From Nitrospira sp. KM1 (GTDB lineage Bacteria > Nitrospirota > Nitrospiria > Nitrospirales > Nitrospiraceae), in the NCBI RefSeq assembly GCF_011405515.1, contig NZ_AP022671.1, forward strand, positions 434,001 through 498,000: a stretch of DNA of 64,000 nucleotides. Direction: 5' to 3'. Shown here in pieces: positions 62,550-64,000 of this stretch. The notes below the pieces were generated by a model. It made no database searches. It was not told where the DNA came from and saw only the letters and a list, made by a program, of their open reading frames with translations. The position numbers and the translations under genes were made by a program. How positions within the stretch are numbered: the stretch's first letter is position 1; every line of letters begins with the position of its first letter.

Positions 62550-63733
62550 ATCACAGACTGAAACCCGTCATTGTGAGTGCTGTACGAACGCCGATCGGAA
62601 GCTTCAGTGGTGCATTCAGTTCAATCCCCGCGACTCAACTAGGCAGTTGCTCCATCGCCGGAGCGCTGAAATGCGTTCAAATCCCGCCGGAGCGAGTGGA
62701 CGCCGTGTATATGGGCTGCGTGCTCGGCGCTGGACTAGGTCAGGCTCCTGCGCGACAGGCCTCGATCGGAGCTGGAATCCCTCATGCGGTCGGTGCCGTG
62801 ACGGTCAACAAGGTCTGCGGGTCAAGCCTTCAGACCGCGATCATGGCGGCTCAAGCCATTATGCTCGGTGAAGCGCAAATCGTCGTGGCCGGCGGGATGG
62901 AGAACATGACACGCGCGCCGTATCTCTTGGACAAAGCGCGGCAGGGGTATCGGCTGGGACACGGCGAAGTGATGGATAGTCTCATCAAAGACGGTCTGTG
63001 GGATGTCTATAACGATTTCCACATGGGGGACTGCGGGGAATTGTGTGCGTCCAAATACCAGCTCACCCGGCAGGAGGTCGATGACTTTGCCTTGGAGAGC
63101 TATCGGCGAACGCGCGATGCCATGGCCGCCGGGACCTTCAGGCAGGAACTTGTGCCGGTCATCGTGCAGCAACGAAAAGGACCGGCCGTGACCGTTTCCG
63201 AGGATGAGGAGCCGAACCGGGTCGATCTCAGAAAACTGCGCGATCTCAAGCCGGTCTTTCAAGAAAACGGAGTCCTGACCGTGGGCAATTCTCCTTCCTG
63301 CAATGACGGCGCCGCGGCGTTGGTGATCATGTCCGAAGAGGAGGCAGCGCGCCTTGGATTGACTCCGCTGGCGCGGATTGTCGGGTATGCCGGAGCAGCA
63401 TTGGCACCAGAGTGGTTTACGATCGCACCTGTCGAGGCGATCGGGCGGGTTTTGAGGGCTACGAGGCTGTCAATCGCGGACATCGACCTGTTCGAAATCA
63501 ATGAAGCGTTTTCCTCCGTGTCGCTCGCGATCAATCGGGAACTGCGGCTTGACGCCAAGAAGGTGAACATCAACGGCGGGGCAGTGGCGCTTGGGCACCC
63601 GATTGGGGCCACAGGCGCGCGCATCCTGACGACGCTGCTCCATGCGATGGCAGCACGCGGAGTCAGGCGCGGATTGGCCGGTCTCTGTATCGGCGGCGGA
63701 GAAGCGCTGGCGATGATCGTCGAACGGGACTAG
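62546..63733 (+). CDS. Acetyl-CoA acetyltransferase (thiolase)
   Basis: The 395-residue protein has the acyl Cys in VNKVCGSSLQ, His in GHPIGATGA, and a terminal CIGGGEA Cys. It could cleave acetoacetyl-CoA from the fumarylacetoacetase step once activated, or act in other beta-oxidation. The GTG at 62546 has GGGAG upstream and overlaps the E2 stop. Confidence 0.92.
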   Translation: MNHRLKPVIVSAVRTPIGSFSGAFSSIPATQLGSCSIAGALKCVQIPPERVDAVYMGCVLGAGLGQAPARQASIGAGIPHAVGAVTVNKVCGSSLQTAIMAAQAIMLGEAQIVVAGGMENMTRAPYLLDKARQGYRLGHGEVMDSLIKDGLWDVYNDFHMGDCGELCASKYQLTRQEVDDFALESYRRTRDAMAAGTFRQELVPVIVQQRKGPAVTVSEDEEPNRVDLRKLRDLKPVFQENGVLTVGNSPSCNDGAAALVIMSEEEAARLGLTPLARIVGYAGAALAPEWFTIAPVEAIGRVLRATRLSIADIDLFEINEAFSSVSLAINRELRLDAKKVNINGGAVALGHPIGATGARILTTLLHAMAARGVRRGLAGLCIGGGEALAMIVERD

Positions 63734-63770
63734 TTCGCACCCACGTCGCGTGGTTGCTGGGTGAACAGAG

Positions 63771-64000
63771 ATGAAACTCGGTGACATTCGGACGATTGGC
63801 GTAGTCGGAGCCGGTCAAATGGGCCGGGGCATCAGCCACGTGTGCGCCAGAGCCGGCTATCATGTTCTGTTGGTCGACGTCGCCGATCCCCCCTTGACGG
63901 AGGCGCTCACCACGATACGCGGCGGGCTTGAGCGTGCCGTCGAACGCGGGAACCTCACTCCGCACCAAGCGGGCGAAGCGCTGGCACTCATTCATCCCGT
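63771..64000 (+). CDS. 3-Hydroxyacyl-CoA dehydrogenase, N-terminal part (cut by window end)
   Basis: The visible 76 codons begin MKLGDIRTIGVVGAGQMGRGISHVC, a Rossmann NAD-binding motif GxGxMGxGI of this family. It follows the thiolase by 37 bp and probably belongs to the same operon. The rest lies outside the window. Confidence 0.85.
   Translation, partial: MKLGDIRTIGVVGAGQMGRGISHVCARAGYHVLLVDVADPPLTEALTTIRGGLERAVERGNLTPHQAGEALALIHP

Overview
The window looks like chromosomal DNA of a Gram-negative, moderately GC-rich bacterium, most likely a Nitrospira-type member of the Nitrospirota. This is an inference from gene content and from the mixture of gene families, since no marker such as rRNA or nxr is present. 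No insertion sequence, prophage, CRISPR array or plasmid function was seen. Most of the window is core or lineage-typical genes, with several unusual modules.

Layout. 79-4015: an exported HEAT-repeat protein, peptide deformylase, an MsbA-like ABC exporter and small Cys-containing proteins. 4110-9329 (all minus): a compact sulfur-transfer operon encoding a ThiS-like carrier, cysteine synthase, an E1-like adenylyltransferase, a threonine-synthase-like PLP enzyme, a second carrier (MoaD/CysO type), a NIL-domain protein, a second E1-like enzyme and a JAMM peptidase. 9480-19725: mixed single genes, including a PLD-type nuclease, an FAD monooxygenase, a degenerate nucleotidyltransferase, a TPM protein, DUF3386, a ClpS-like protein, a Ca2+/H+ antiporter, HemW and FmdB. 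19948-25223: a DUF1800/DUF1501 pair facing an FGE-like protein and a CADD-like diiron protein. 25274-34661: small envelope genes, one frameshifted gene, cobalamin-dependent methionine synthase, an HD-GYP response regulator and RNase PH. 34664-35375: the RdgB nucleotidase and tRNA-Pro.

35399-41728: an ECF sigma/anti-sigma pair in an operon with a secreted caspase-like protease carrying DUF4384, divergent from a Tyr/Pro/Gln-rich DUF4384 protein. 41834-50141: an InlB-type repeat protein and a complete stressosome module (RsbR, RsbS, RsbT, then an RsbW-SpoIIE fusion) whose downstream partners are two hybrid histidine kinases rather than a sigma factor.

50617-64000: acyl-CoA dehydrogenase; a leftward operon of a diiron HDO-type protein, an HTH regulator and an internally deleted tryptophanase; and a divergent rightward catabolic operon (a half-size HPPD-like dioxygenase, homogentisate dioxygenase, fumarylacetoacetase, a PRTase-like protein, 2-oxoacid dehydrogenase E1alpha/E1beta/E2, thiolase, 3-hydroxyacyl-CoA dehydrogenase). 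The two operons share a 275-bp control region with two inverted repeats lying on predicted promoter elements. Together they suggest aromatic amino-acid degradation to acetyl-CoA and fumarate.

Best candidates for new biology are the dual-carrier sulfur operon, whose ThiS-like carrier ends in Gly-Gly-Gly-Arg beside a JAMM peptidase; the ECF-controlled caspase/DUF4384 locus; the stressosome-to-phosphorelay module; and the aromatic-catabolism control region with its truncated tryptophanase.
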